A DNA stretch of 64,000 nucleotides from Colias croceus. Its lineage: Eukaryota; Arthropoda; Insecta; Lepidoptera; Pieridae. Within the stretch, counting starts at the first letter, position 1, and each line of letters starts with the position of its first letter. Made by a program: the position numbers and the translations under genes. The notes under the pieces are model-generated. The model was not told the origin of the DNA, did not search any database, and saw only the letters and a list, made by a program, of their open reading frames with translations. The stretch spans positions 208,501 to 272,500 of the forward strand of contig NC_059553.1 of NCBI RefSeq assembly GCF_905220415.1, written 5' to 3'. Shown in pieces: positions 55,345 to 64,000 of the stretch.

Positions 55345-56418
55345 TTTTGCTTACTTACCTAAAAACAAACATATTCTATTAAAATAATACAAATAGTTAT
55401 AATCTTTTCATTAAAAACGTCTTATTCGAGAAAAATGTTTTTTGAAGGTAGTCATTATACTAAACAATTTTTTTTACCCGACAAATGTTGAAATAAAAAC
55501 TAGCTTGTTTTATTCAGCATGTTTCTCATCTGTGAGATGCTATACCATATGATTTAAGAATCAGTAATCAGTTGCTACCAAATTTTATAAATTTTGAATA
55601 AACATCAAGAAGATTTACGTATATTAATTTGGATATTTTTTCCCAATTATTAGTCCTTTATAAATATTAATAATACCAAAGAATAAATATTAAAACTGCA
55701 CATCAACAAAATAAGCCTTATCTCAAATGTCAAAGTCAAACCCAAACCGGCGAATTCAAAAACAAGAAAACACCATGCTTGTTTTCATCATTACCACGGA
55801 ACATTACCTTTATTACTTGCTCTGTGGTTTTCATCTTCAGAGACAGATTATAGTAGAGCCATTTTAATAGGCAACATTTGACAGTTCAACAAAATTCAAC
55901 AACTAAGAGCAATAAACCTATGCTCTTAGTTCAACAACGTAACCTAGTAACGACGACATAGAATAACATGATATTTCGTTTTGTTAGAACTGCACATTTG
56001 CTTAACTTTTTTAAATTACGATTACATATTTATAATAATAATGACCAATACAAGTAATTTTAAGATTTCATTTTACTGATAAACCATTATAAACATAATA
56101 AACAATTTCTGAATTGAAGAACTGACGTCGCTACAATTTTGTGTCAATAAACCTTTTTTCTTTTTAAATACCAGAGATGTTACTCTAAAAATCGAAATCT
56201 GACATCTAGAATCGAATGCATTGATAACTTGTGAATAAAAATCATCATAAATAAATAAATTCGATTGACAAATGTTTCAAATCCGTATCGATTAATTCAC
56301 TTTAATCGATGTTTTTATACAAGTTACATCTCTTCGAAGATAAAATTGATAGACGTCAAATGTTGCCTATTAAATTGGCTCGACTATAGTGAGACGCAGT
56401 TATACATCCTTCCTCTAT
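55345..56418. other. 5' flank of the Tejas-like gene
   Basis: Presumed promoter region on the minus strand. No further exon, RNA or repeat could be supported, and no promoter element was identified. Confidence 0.4.
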
Positions 56419-56570
56419 GGGCGTATTCAGAAAGAAAGCTTGAAACTTATAAGCGCTTATAAGCGCTTATCGGTGCTTGTCAGCGCTGGTAACCCGCGCA
56501 GGAAAATATATGAACATGACAAGCGCCGATAAGCGCTTATAAGTTTCAAGCTTTCTTTCTGAATACGCCC
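56419..56570. mobile_element. 152-bp hairpin MITE, GGGCGTATTCAG ends
   Basis: The arms GGGCGTATTCAGAAAGAAAG...CTTATAAGCGC are nearly perfect inverted repeats of about 50 bp. TAT flanks both sides (56416-56418 and 56571-56573). The 3-bp flank and the GGGC start resemble PIF/Harbinger MITEs. Confidence 0.85.
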
Positions 56571-56636
56571 TATGGACGGAGACTGATTAGTGATTAATAC
56601 AGTGATCAGTGGTCAGTGGGGTCAGTGGCTGTTTAA

Positions 56637-57051
56637 GGGCGGCCGTACACGGACCGCTTCAAGCAGTTGAGACCGACCGCTTGAAGCCGCGACCGCGCGG
56701 TGAACTATAGGCATTCATTCACCGCCGTACACGTGACGGCTCGAGCCGTCGCGACCGCTTCAAGCCGTCAACTGCATGATGAAATTCCATCGTGCCGTTG
56801 ACGGCTCGCGAGCGGTCGTGAGGCATACACTGACTGCTCGAGCCGTTGACTGCGCTAGAGCCGTCGACGGCTTCCTCTCCCCCTGAAAATCAATGACGCG
56901 ACTAGTCAAAAAATCAACGGCTCGAGCGGTTGGTAGCGACGGCTCGAGCAGTCAAGAACCGACGGCTCGAGCCGTCAACGATCGACCGCTCGAGCCGTCC
57001 GTGTACGTCGCTCAGCCGTTAACTGCTCGAGCGGTCCGTGTACGGCCGCCC
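56637..57051. mobile_element. PIF/Harbinger-type MITE packed with CTCGAG palindromes
   Basis: The ends are GGGCGGCCGTACACGGACCG and its reverse complement, flanked by TAA on both sides (56634-56636 and 57052-57054), the usual 3-bp duplication of this superfamily. The 415-bp body holds more than a dozen diverged copies of GACGGCTCGAGCCGTC or half of it, in both orientations. No protein is encoded. Confidence 0.88.
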
Positions 57052-57134
57052 TAAGGGCTGTATAATCAGAATTTACACATCAGAAATCACAAACTTGAGG
57101 CGATTAATTTCGATCTTAGAGTATAATATAATAT

Positions 57135-57508
57135 GTTACCGGCCAAACCCGATTTCAGGACAAACTAGTTTTGCCTAGGCCAAACTAGTTCATCCTAAGA
57201 CCAATAGGATAAATCAGTTCAGGCTAGGCCATACTAGTTTATCCTAAAATAAATACGTTAGGTTTAGGTTAGGTTAGCCGTTAGGTTATGTTTCTTAAAA
57301 AAAAAACTACACAGAAATAGGAGCCGCCCTTCGCGGGGCTCCGTCGACGCGCCAAAAATAATGGCCTAACCTGAACTGATTTATCCTATTGGTCTTAGGA
57401 TGAACTAGTTTGGCCTAGGCTATACCCAGTTCATCCGATCGTGTATAGGACGAACTAGTTTAGCCTAGGCAAAACTAGTTTGTCCTGAAATCGGGTTTGG
57501 CCGGTAAC
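57135..57508. mobile_element. TIR element with GTTACCGGCCAAACCCG ends
   Basis: Inverted arms begin GTTACCGGCCAAACCCGATT and run about 45 bp without mismatch. Further inverted matches (GGATAAATCAGTTCAGG) reach inward. ACTAGTTTGTCCT/ACTAGTTCATCCT repeats mark the subterminal zone. The core at about 57262-57350 carries TTAGG-type repeats and the AGCCCCGCGAAGG-like block seen in the MITE at 6993-7336. Confidence 0.85.
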
Positions 57509-57529
57509 ATATTATATAATATTTATAGA

Positions 57530-57648
57530 GTGCGAACAACGAAGTGGGAACAGTAGGCACAGGTGGGAACAACACGACGTTCCCGCCGCGAGCGCTCATA
57601 GTCGGGGTTGTGCTATCGAAGTGCGTTTCTCTAATATTTTTTTCATAT
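57530..57648 (+). repeat. Duplicated segment, copy 1
   Basis: About 120 bp (GTGGGAACAGTAGGCAC, CAACACGACGTTCCCGCCGC) matches 58217-58338, which precedes the THAP-type exon. This copy has no such exon after it. Confidence 0.85.
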
Positions 57649-57741
57649 CATGCAGTGATTAAATCACCATTAAATATAAATTGCTTCTGTTTATATTTAA
57701 TTACAGTACACTGAAAAAAGAGCAGTGAGCAGTGCGTATAA

Positions 57742-57884
57742 GGCGCAACGCTCACTGAATCAAGAGTCGAGGTGCGGTCGATTATTCTTTCTATTATTCG
57801 GTTAAGAATATCTAGAGGAGGCGCGCTATTTGAACGCCCGCGCCTCGACCGCACCTCGAATCTTGATTCAGTGAGCGTTGCGCC
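57742..57884. mobile_element. 143-bp hairpin MITE, GGCGCAACGCTCACTG ends
   Basis: The arms GGCGCAACGCTCACTGAATC...GAGGTGCGGTCGA are inverted over about 43 bp with slight differences. TAA flanks both sides (57739-57741 and 57885-57887), again PIF/Harbinger-like. The arms enclose an AT-rich loop. Confidence 0.85.
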
Positions 57885-58216
57885 TAAAATTTGGGTAATC
57901 TGCTGACTCGTGTGATCACAGTTTCGCGTCGTAGTAAGTGTCGTAGCCAGGCGTAGCACGGGACACGGTCTACCTGTAGGAATTATGTACGTAGTCTTAC
58001 TTTCTGTGTATACTCTCTCGGTAGCATGAAGCGCACCTTAAAGTATTTTCAGTGGGTTCAGTCGCATCCAGTTCGCAGTTCAGTTCAGTCCATTGGGTAC
58101 CTACATTGGGAAGCTTATGTTTTTCTGTACTGTATAACTATCTGGTTTTCATACTAATTATGACATTATAGCATTTCTATTTGTTTTTACTGTTCTGTGT
58201 TTTCTGGTATGGTCAA

Positions 58217-58338
58217 GTACGAACAACCAAGTGGGAACAGTAGGCACCGGTGGGAACAACACGACGTTCCCGCCGCGAGCGCTCGCAGTCGTGGTTGAGT
58301 GCTCACGAAGTGCGTTGCTCTGGATTTTTTTTCATATT
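58217..58338 (+). repeat. Duplicated segment, copy 2 (upstream of the THAP-type exon)
   Basis: It matches 57530-57648. Because it ends ten bases before an ATG, it probably represents promoter and 5' UTR of the element or gene to which the THAP-type exon belongs. Confidence 0.85.
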
Positions 58339-58348
58339 ACGAATAAAC

Positions 58349-58431
58349 ATGGTGAAATGTGCTGTTCTATCTTGCAAAAACGATACTAGAAAATACACAA
58401 AATTGAATTAATCCACTATCACATTTCATCA
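58349..58431 (+). pseudogene. First exon remnant of a THAP-domain gene
   Basis: The frame starts MVKCAVLSCKNDTRK, matching the opening of THAP zinc fingers (C-x4-C after MVKC), and continues YTKLN, a TAA stop (58409-58411), then STITFH and a donor CA|GTAAGT at 58432. THAP exons commonly end near the TFH-P segment, so the in-frame stop marks decay. No second exon was found before the TIR element at 58588. It could derive from a host THAP gene or a P-type transposon. Confidence 0.65.
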
Positions 58432-58837
58432 GTAAGTCGATCGTTATACTTATTTTTATGAAAATAAATCTAGCATCGCGGGGGTGAAGGGTAGGTGGGA
58501 GGCGGACACGCGCAGGTTCGCTGCCGCCACGTGATCGTAGTGATGTCAGATGTGACCTGACCAACGCTGTTCTCGATATAAAGTTTACTATACCCGGCGC
58601 GGCCTAAGATGATCCCTATGACAGTTCGTCTTAGTGATTGCTCGTATGATGGATCTTGTCGATACTTTACTATTTTATAGGCAAAGGCGTGGTTTGCATT
58701 CAGCCACCTCGGTAAACATGTTTTTACAAATATTATAAAATGAATTTTTAACGTCTATTATGTAAACGAAACGGTAAGTAAAACGAAAGTTTTCAAAAAC
58801 ATAAAAATACACCTTATCATTTTCTCGTAATTTTTAA

Positions 58838-59958
58838 CCCTTAATAGGGCGGAGGTAAAAAATATTAAAAAAACAGCTTTTGTGTTATTATTTATTCGTA
58901 TATTAGGACCTATTTTAATCGTATTAAAGAAAATCTAAGAATATGTAATCATAAGTACGCGAAAATTGGGTGGTAATTATTTGCCCTTAGCCCGTCAAGG
59001 TACAAGAGCTAGAGCTGCTACAGTCCCTAGCTTCTCCTTCTTCTGGAGAAATATGAAAGCTTTTGAAGCATGGTGTAGCACATAAAGCTACTTTGCAGAT
59101 GTTACAAATAATTCTCAATCGTTTTTTAATGCTTTTCGTGCTACATAATCGACATCTTGTAAATTTTTCCTGATTTTCTGGGTAGTGTGGTACAGAAGAG
59201 CGTCTGATTTCAGCGGGTACTCCGAAATTCCCACCTTTTTTATTCTTGAAAATAATATTTGTTGTTCTTTTTTTGCATATGAATCCATCTATTAGACTCC
59301 GAGCCAAATGCGCATATTTACAGTTAGCACTTTGGTATGCTATGCCTTGGAATCTTATCTGACCAATTTTGTTAGTGCCCCAAAGTGGTTCTTCCGAGAT
59401 ACTTTCGTCACTGCTTTCAATATCGGAGAGATTTCCTTCTAAAATTCTCTCGATTGCAGTGTCCGTAAGCTTCTTTTTCTTGATGTTAGTATTCGACATT
59501 TTCTGAAATAGCAATTGCGAGGAGGGTAATGGTAACTATATAACCACCAAACACTATATTATGTCGGTGTAACCAGGCAATGGTATAAGTTTTACCACCG
59601 AGTTTACAATGATTTTCTGAATAGTACAAACTTCATTTCAAAAATTACTATAACAGTCATGCAGCTAAACATATTCAATAATGCTACCAAATATCACAAA
59701 ACCACTTACCGGAATCTTATTAGAACAAAATTATAACTAACGCAACCACATACCTCCAATTTTCAAATTTTTTCGATACTTTTTAATTGTTGGTAGTTTG
59801 TAAACTTTTTCAGTTACGTTATTGCCAGGTCTAATAAAAGTTTATACGCTATTTACACCTTCCAAAAGATGAATTTATGAAATCATGCATAAAAACGATC
59901 CTTGGTTTATGGTCAATAAACTGAGGTGGTAACCAATTGGCCTTTGCCCTATTAAGGG
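58838..59958 (-). mobile_element. 1.1-kb piggyBac derivative with TTAA duplication
   Basis: The ends are CCCTTAATAGGGC and its exact reverse complement, flanked by TTAA on both sides (58834-58837 and 59959-59962), the hallmark of piggyBac transposition. It contains a minus-strand frame (58987-59499) joining the start and the end of a piggyBac transposase. Confidence 0.93.
58987..59499 (-). CDS. piggyBac transposase remnant lacking the catalytic core (170 aa)
   Basis: The frame begins MSNTNIKKKKLTD, taking the second in-frame ATG because it opens the acidic N-terminal region typical of piggyBac transposases (ILEGNLSDIESSDESISEEP). It ends with the cysteine-rich C-terminal zinc finger (RCRLCSTK...IICNICKVALCATPCFKSFH). 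The roughly 400 residues between them, with the three catalytic aspartates, are missing, while the frame stays open across the junction. The product could not transpose DNA. It might bind transposon ends or chromatin through the finger, or simply be a deletion by-product. A long acidic start plus an intact finger is the main curiosity. Confidence 0.8.
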   Translation of the reverse strand: MSNTNIKKKKLTDTAIERILEGNLSDIESSDESISEEPLWGTNKIGQIRFQGIAYQSANCKYAHLARSLIDGFICKKRTTNIIFKNKKGGNFGVPAEIRRSSVPHYPENQEKFTRCRLCSTKSIKKRLRIICNICKVALCATPCFKSFHISPEEGEARDCSSSSSCTLTG

Positions 59959-60539
59959 TTAACCCGTTTAACACAGTGTATATTAATTTATCATGAAAAT
60001 GGAATCCCCCATTTAATTTTTCTAAAAAACTTATATTATCATAGGTAAGTAAATTAACGCGAACGGTAATTATTAATTAAGTATGCTGCGATCTTCTGTT
60101 CCATTCAATAGTGAATGAACTATAGCTTAAGCATGGAAAGAATGTGAACTCGTTTCCATTATCGAAATTTGTTTATCGATACTTTCCGCACTAGTCGATA
60201 AATGCCAACGATGTAAGTTTTGAAGGACGTAAACGTAAAGTCAGATTGATATAATTTCTCGTAAATGATAAGAATTGTTATAATTCCAACGGAATATCAT
60301 TATAATAGGATAAAGCTACGTAAAAATTAATAAATGCCATTTTTAGACGCCTCCAATACGTTTCTAATTTAATGGTGACGCCATTACAAGTTTGTCTCTT
60401 GAGAATAACTGTCAGTGTCATAGGGATCATCTTAGGCCGCGCCGGGTATAGAAGAACTATATTTTAACAAATTATTTATTTAACTTAAAAATTAAAACTC
60501 TTTTAAAAATGTATTATAAATAAATTTGTGGTGTGTTTT

Positions 60540-60680
60540 GTATGATACACTTTCTAATATTATGAATGCGAATGTAAATGTAAAGTATGTAATGTTACGA
60601 TATATTTTCTGAACCGCTAAATTGATTTTGAAGATTTTGATAGTAGAATGGATAAAATTTATTATATTATCATTTTAAAT
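60540..60680 (+). mobile_element. Helitron-like relic, strongly diverged
   Basis: CTAATATTATGAATGCGAAT followed by TTCTGAACCGCTAAATTGA keeps the front motifs of the Lep1-type family; the rest has decayed. Confidence 0.45.
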
Positions 60681-60777
60681 TATTAATTATTTCTTAATAT
60701 TTTTTACCATTTTTAAAACATTATTATTATGGTTTGATTTATTATTAAAGAAATAGCACTAAACCTGATCTTTTATT

Positions 60778-61028
60778 AACCGACTTCAAAAAAAAGGAGG
60801 AGGTTATCAATTCGGCCGGTATATATTTTTTTTTTTTTTTTATGTATGTACACCGATTACTCCGAGGTTTCTGAACCGATTTACGTGATTCTTTTTTTGT
60901 TCGATGCGGGATGGTGTCGAATTGGTCCCATAAAAATTTTATTCAGATAGGCCCAGTAGTTTTTATTTTATGAGCATTTTTGTCTGTAGGTATTTGTAAA
61001 TTTTGCAAGTGCAAGTTTGAAGTCGGTT
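60778..61028. mobile_element. MITE-like repeat with AACCGACTTCAAA ends
   Basis: It starts AACCGACTTCAAAAAAAAGG and ends TTTGAAGTCGGTT, its inverted partner, with the body motifs GGAGGAGGTTATCAATTC and CACCGATTACTCCGAGGTTT that are widespread in lepidopteran DNA. It is non-coding. Confidence 0.75.
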
Positions 61029-61699
61029 GTTTTTAACGCAGTTATCACTTGTTTTATTAACTTTATTATTTAAAAAGTACTCACGTTTTTCTGATATTCC
61101 AATTAAACATATTTTTTTAAAGTACTTATAATTAATACAAGAAAATTTCATATATAATATTTAATATTCAAATGGAATAAACAAACTTTATTCAGTTGGT
61201 AAACAAATTTAAAATTACATATTTATACTTTATTCGTATATTTTTCCTTTAATAACTTATTGAACATAAAATTTACATAAGATACATATTTATTTACATA
61301 ACTTATCGATAGTTCAACACGCAATTGATATCTACCCATCCCTATTTGTCACACACACATCTATATAGTATCTATAGCTCATCTGCCTACGATGCCTGTG
61401 TACGATGCGCACTATGCAATTTGTGCAATACACTCGCTCTAAATATTGTAATCTGTGATTGTAATATAATATACTCTAAGATATGTAGCTTCTTATGTAG
61501 CCGTGGTTTTTATAAAAATCTGACAGATCTGTGCTGAAAGGTGCCATTATTGCATATTGTTAATTGTCAAATGTCATTCTGATTAAGAAAATAAGATTCG
61601 ACGTCCGACGACGAGAATCGAACCCGAAATCGAAAACAAGTCAAAAATTACGTAAGGGTATTCCCTTACTTTTATTATTATAAAAAATAATTTAGAACG
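61029..61699. promoter_or_regulatory. Upstream region and 5' UTR of NDUFS3
   Basis: No gene lies here. The stretch should hold the NDUFS3 promoter, but no specific element was identified. Confidence 0.4.
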
Positions 61700-62491
61700 A
61701 TGTCCTTTATCCTTAAACGCACTTTGGGTGCGAGTCGCAATTTGGGACGAGTTGTTTTAAGTAACAACCATATTCCAATTGTTCAACGTGTGGCGACTAA
61801 AGCAGACCAAGTCGCTCAGGGCGAAACGCGACCTACTGTTGCTAAATTAGATCCCCTGCAGAAGTCGCAGTTAATCGATTTCGGAAAATATGTGGCGGAC
61901 TGTATGCCGAAATATGTGCAGAAAGTGCAGATTACAGCAGGCAACGAATTGGAAGTCCTCATCCCTCCAGAAGGTGTAGTGCCTGTTCTGCAATTCTTAA
62001 AGGATCATCACAGTGCTCAGTTCGCGAGCTTGGTCGATATCGCCGGAATGGACGTGCCTAGCCGTCCCAACAGATTCGAAGTTATTTACAACCTACTCTC
62101 TCTAAGATACAACGCTAGAATCCGTGTAAAGACATACACCGATGAACTGACGCCCATTGATTCTGCTAACGAAGTATTTAAAGCGGCCAATTGGTATGAG
62201 AGAGAGATCTGGGATATGTATGGTGTATTCTTTGCAAATCATCCCGATTTAAGAAGGATTTTGACCGATTATGGATTCGAAGGTCACCCATTCAGAAAGG
62301 ATTTCCCTCTTAGTGGCTATGTAGAGCTGCGGTATGATGATGAGCAAAAGCGTGTTGTGGTGGAGCCCCTTGAGTTGGCACAAGAGTTCAGAAGGTTTGA
62401 GCTGAGTGCCCCGTGGGAACAGTTCCCCAACTTCCGCGGCAATCCCGTTGCTGAAGAGGTCACCAGTGCCACAGAACCCAAGAAAGAATAA
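61700..62491 (+). CDS. NDUFS3: NADH dehydrogenase iron-sulfur protein 3, mitochondrial (complex I 30 kDa)
   Basis: This is a core subunit of the peripheral arm of respiratory complex I, in the mitochondrial matrix, helping pass electrons from NADH toward ubiquinone. The 263-aa product begins with a basic, serine-rich presequence (MSFILKRTLGASRNLGR). It then carries the family's NuoC-type domain from about residue 50: FASLVDIAGMD, NRFEVIYNLLSLRYN, the block ANWYEREIWDMYGVFF, and the signature HPDLRRILTDYGFEGHPFRKDFPLSGY at about 181-208. Length and order are normal for animals. The ATG at 61700 gives the presequence directly. The coding part has no intron. AATAAA-type signals lie at about 62499 and 62525. 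Confidence 0.97.
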   Translation: MSFILKRTLGASRNLGRVVLSNNHIPIVQRVATKADQVAQGETRPTVAKLDPLQKSQLIDFGKYVADCMPKYVQKVQITAGNELEVLIPPEGVVPVLQFLKDHHSAQFASLVDIAGMDVPSRPNRFEVIYNLLSLRYNARIRVKTYTDELTPIDSANEVFKAANWYEREIWDMYGVFFANHPDLRRILTDYGFEGHPFRKDFPLSGYVELRYDDEQKRVVVEPLELAQEFRRFELSAPWEQFPNFRGNPVAEEVTSATEPKKE

Positions 62492-62845
62492 ACACTGTAA
62501 ATAAAATGTATAATAGTCATAATTAAATAAAATGCTGTGATGGCTCCATTGATCTTTTAATCAAATTATAGGTTGCAGACAATTAAAGTAGGTTGTTTAA
62601 AATGTGAAAATTTGTTTAATTTGCATGCAAATTTGAAGTAGAAAAGTTTCTAATTTAACAATACCTTTGATTTTATTTATAGAAATGTTACAAAAAAAAA
62701 AATAAACCTTATTTATATGTAAATCTGAAACTTGTTATCAAATAAGTGTACATAATATCCAATGGTTTGTTAGAACTTAGAATTTACAAGAGTAATAAAA
62801 TATAGCAAAATATATACTCATTTGTATATCACATATTATTTATAT
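62492..62845 (+). other. 3' UTR and flank of NDUFS3
   Basis: AT-rich sequence with polyadenylation-type signals at its start; nothing else assignable before the LINE. Confidence 0.5.
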
Positions 62846-62849
62846 TTTT

Positions 62850-64000
62850 TTAGTGGGAGTCGAGCATGCTTTAGTATTGGGTCACGCTCGCACCGGGGAA
62901 GTTACCACACCCTCACAGAAGATCGGCGTTAAAGTGGCATTGCCGCGTTTCGTTCGGTGAGTGAGGGGTCCGGAGACCCATTCCCTTCCTTTCCTCCTCC
63001 TATCCTATCCACTTTCCTCTATTTGTCCTATCCTTTTCCCATCCATTTTCCATCCCCCTCCCATCCTCCTCCCATCCACCCCCAATCCCTATTATTAATT
63101 CATTCGAAATAATGGCAGCGGTTTTATCAGGTAGAATACCCCAGGAGGGTACCAGCATGCACAATGCAGGAGAATCCCTCCCCCAACCTTCACGTTGGGG
63201 CAGCCCGTCGTATTCTGGGGCGGGCATAAATCCGCACCCAAGCACTCCACAAAGAAACACCAGACAGAATAGACCTTTACGATCTTCGCAAGTCACGCAT
63301 TCCGTGGACTTTTGTAACATAAGAGGGCTTCACTCTAACCTCAATGCCGTACATCACCACCTCGAGACGGCCAAGCCGGCCCTGTTGTTTCTCACAGAAA
63401 CCCAGATTTCCACCCCATCGGACACGTCATACCTAACATATCCTGGCTTTAATCTAGAACACTCGTTTGTTCCACATGCCGGCGTATGCGTGTACGTAAG
63501 GGAGAACATTTGCTGTCGACGTCTAACAACTTCTGGGATTATTGGTCTCTCTATTATATGGCTACATGTTGATTTTAAAGACCGCCCTCGTATATATGCA
63601 TGTCTTTACAGACCCCACAGTGGAAACAATGGGATTGATCAGCTCTTTGAGCACGTCCAATCAATGGCTGATGAGGTATTGCATCAGTTTCCCTCTGCAG
63701 AGCTTATTTTACTAGGTGATTTCAATGCTCACCACGCAGATTGGCTCGGATCACGGACAACCGACTACGCAGGGAGAACTGTGTGCAATCTTGCTTTAGC
63801 CTACGGTCTGACACAGCTGGTCTCCTCGCCCACGCGATTACCGGATGTGGATGGCCAATTACCCTCTCTGCTGGACCTACTACTAACTACACACCCTGAT
63901 AATTATCAGGTAACGGTCACCGCCCCAATTGGGTCCTCTGACCATTGCTTGATTAGAAGTGTGGTGCCACTCGAACGTGCAAAACGGCCGGAACAGGCAA
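62850..64000 (+). mobile_element. 5' part of a non-LTR retrotransposon, cut by the window edge
   Basis: The copy starts near GTGGGAGTCGAGCATGC, runs through a CG-rich leader (GGGTCACGCTCGCACCGGGG, CACACCCTCACAGAAGATCG) and enters an endonuclease frame at 63112. The leader resembles the 5' UTR of lepidopteran LINEs, so the 5' end may be complete. The reverse transcriptase would lie beyond the window. The clade (Jockey, I or R1 group) cannot be settled from the endonuclease alone. Confidence 0.85.
63112..64000 (+). CDS. LINE AP endonuclease domain, 3' partial
   Basis: An uninterrupted frame of 296 codons runs to the edge. After a serine/proline-rich start of about 65 residues (MAAVLSGRIPQEGTS) comes the apurinic-type endonuclease: FCNIRGLHSN at about 67-76, LTETQIS at 94-100, VCVYVRENI, ACLYRPHSG, LLGDFNAHHADWLGS and GSSDHCLI. 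These supply the usual Asn, Glu, Asp and His catalytic positions. The lack of stops suggests a young copy. The ATG at 63112 is the first in this frame after the leader; an internal start is possible. Confidence 0.85.
   Translation, partial: MAAVLSGRIPQEGTSMHNAGESLPQPSRWGSPSYSGAGINPHPSTPQRNTRQNRPLRSSQVTHSVDFCNIRGLHSNLNAVHHHLETAKPALLFLTETQISTPSDTSYLTYPGFNLEHSFVPHAGVCVYVRENICCRRLTTSGIIGLSIIWLHVDFKDRPRIYACLYRPHSGNNGIDQLFEHVQSMADEVLHQFPSAELILLGDFNAHHADWLGSRTTDYAGRTVCNLALAYGLTQLVSSPTRLPDVDGQLPSLLDLLLTTHPDNYQVTVTAPIGSSDHCLIRSVVPLERAKRPEQA

Larger units (their letters stand above)
58588..60451. mobile_element. TIR element A, copy 2, split by a piggyBac derivative
   Basis: The ends are CTATACCCGGCGCGGCCTAA and its reverse complement, with pairing of about 38 bp through GATGATCCCTATGACA. 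Without the insert at 58838-59958 it is about 0.74 kb. Its halves match copy 1 (26528-31335) in the opposite orientation. No transposase is encoded. Confidence 0.9.

Overview
The window looks like nuclear DNA from a moth or butterfly (Lepidoptera). The background is AT-rich, genes are broken by introns with GT..AG borders, and coding exons are often much richer in GC than their surroundings. The repeats also fit: RTE-type LINEs with microsatellite tails, a tRNA-derived SINE, Helitron-like relics with the GCGAAGCCGCGGGCGG end common in lepidopteran genomes, TAA-flanked PIF/Harbinger-type MITEs, and hAT and piggyBac relics. No bacterial operon, CRISPR array or virus is visible.

Layout of host genes. 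(1) 6638-7660 (-): two-exon, 169-aa membrane protein of unknown function, divergent from (2) uroporphyrinogen-III synthase at 8385-9137 (+), a haem-pathway enzyme. (3) 9544-13229 (-) and (4) 19804-24851 (-): two four-exon genes for four-helix, MARVEL/CMTM-like membrane proteins. Their three introns are all phase 0 and fall at matching places in the fold, so I infer an old tandem duplication. (5) 32482-39084 (-): a partial, unrecognised gene ending in a large proline-rich exon. (6) 40397-55344 (-): a ten-exon LOTUS-Tudor gene of the Tejas/TDRD5 type (germline piRNA pathway), reassembled here exon by exon to 633 aa. (7) 61700-62491 (+): intronless complex I 30-kDa subunit NDUFS3.

Most of the rest is mobile or repetitive DNA. 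It includes a 5'-truncated RTE with a 14-bp target duplication (394-2562), a 2.3-kb inverted-repeat element carrying its own reiterated motif (21288-23595), and two copies of one CCCGGCGCGG-ended element. One copy (26528-31335) is split by a 4-kb hAT that itself carries about 1.9 kb of 19-bp minisatellite; the other (58588-60451) is split by a piggyBac deletion derivative. The Tejas-like gene has a 9-kb intron made mostly of a 13/14-bp minisatellite (about 4.9 kb in total), cut in two by a LINE with an intact 987-aa endonuclease/reverse-transcriptase frame. A cluster of hairpin MITEs lies between that gene and NDUFS3, and a second LINE with an open endonuclease frame runs off the right edge.

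The genes do not form a pathway together. No clearly new biological system can be claimed from sequence alone; the strongest leads are the nested transposons, the piggyBac protein remnant lacking its catalytic core, the minisatellite intron in a piRNA-pathway gene, and the paralogous membrane-protein pair.
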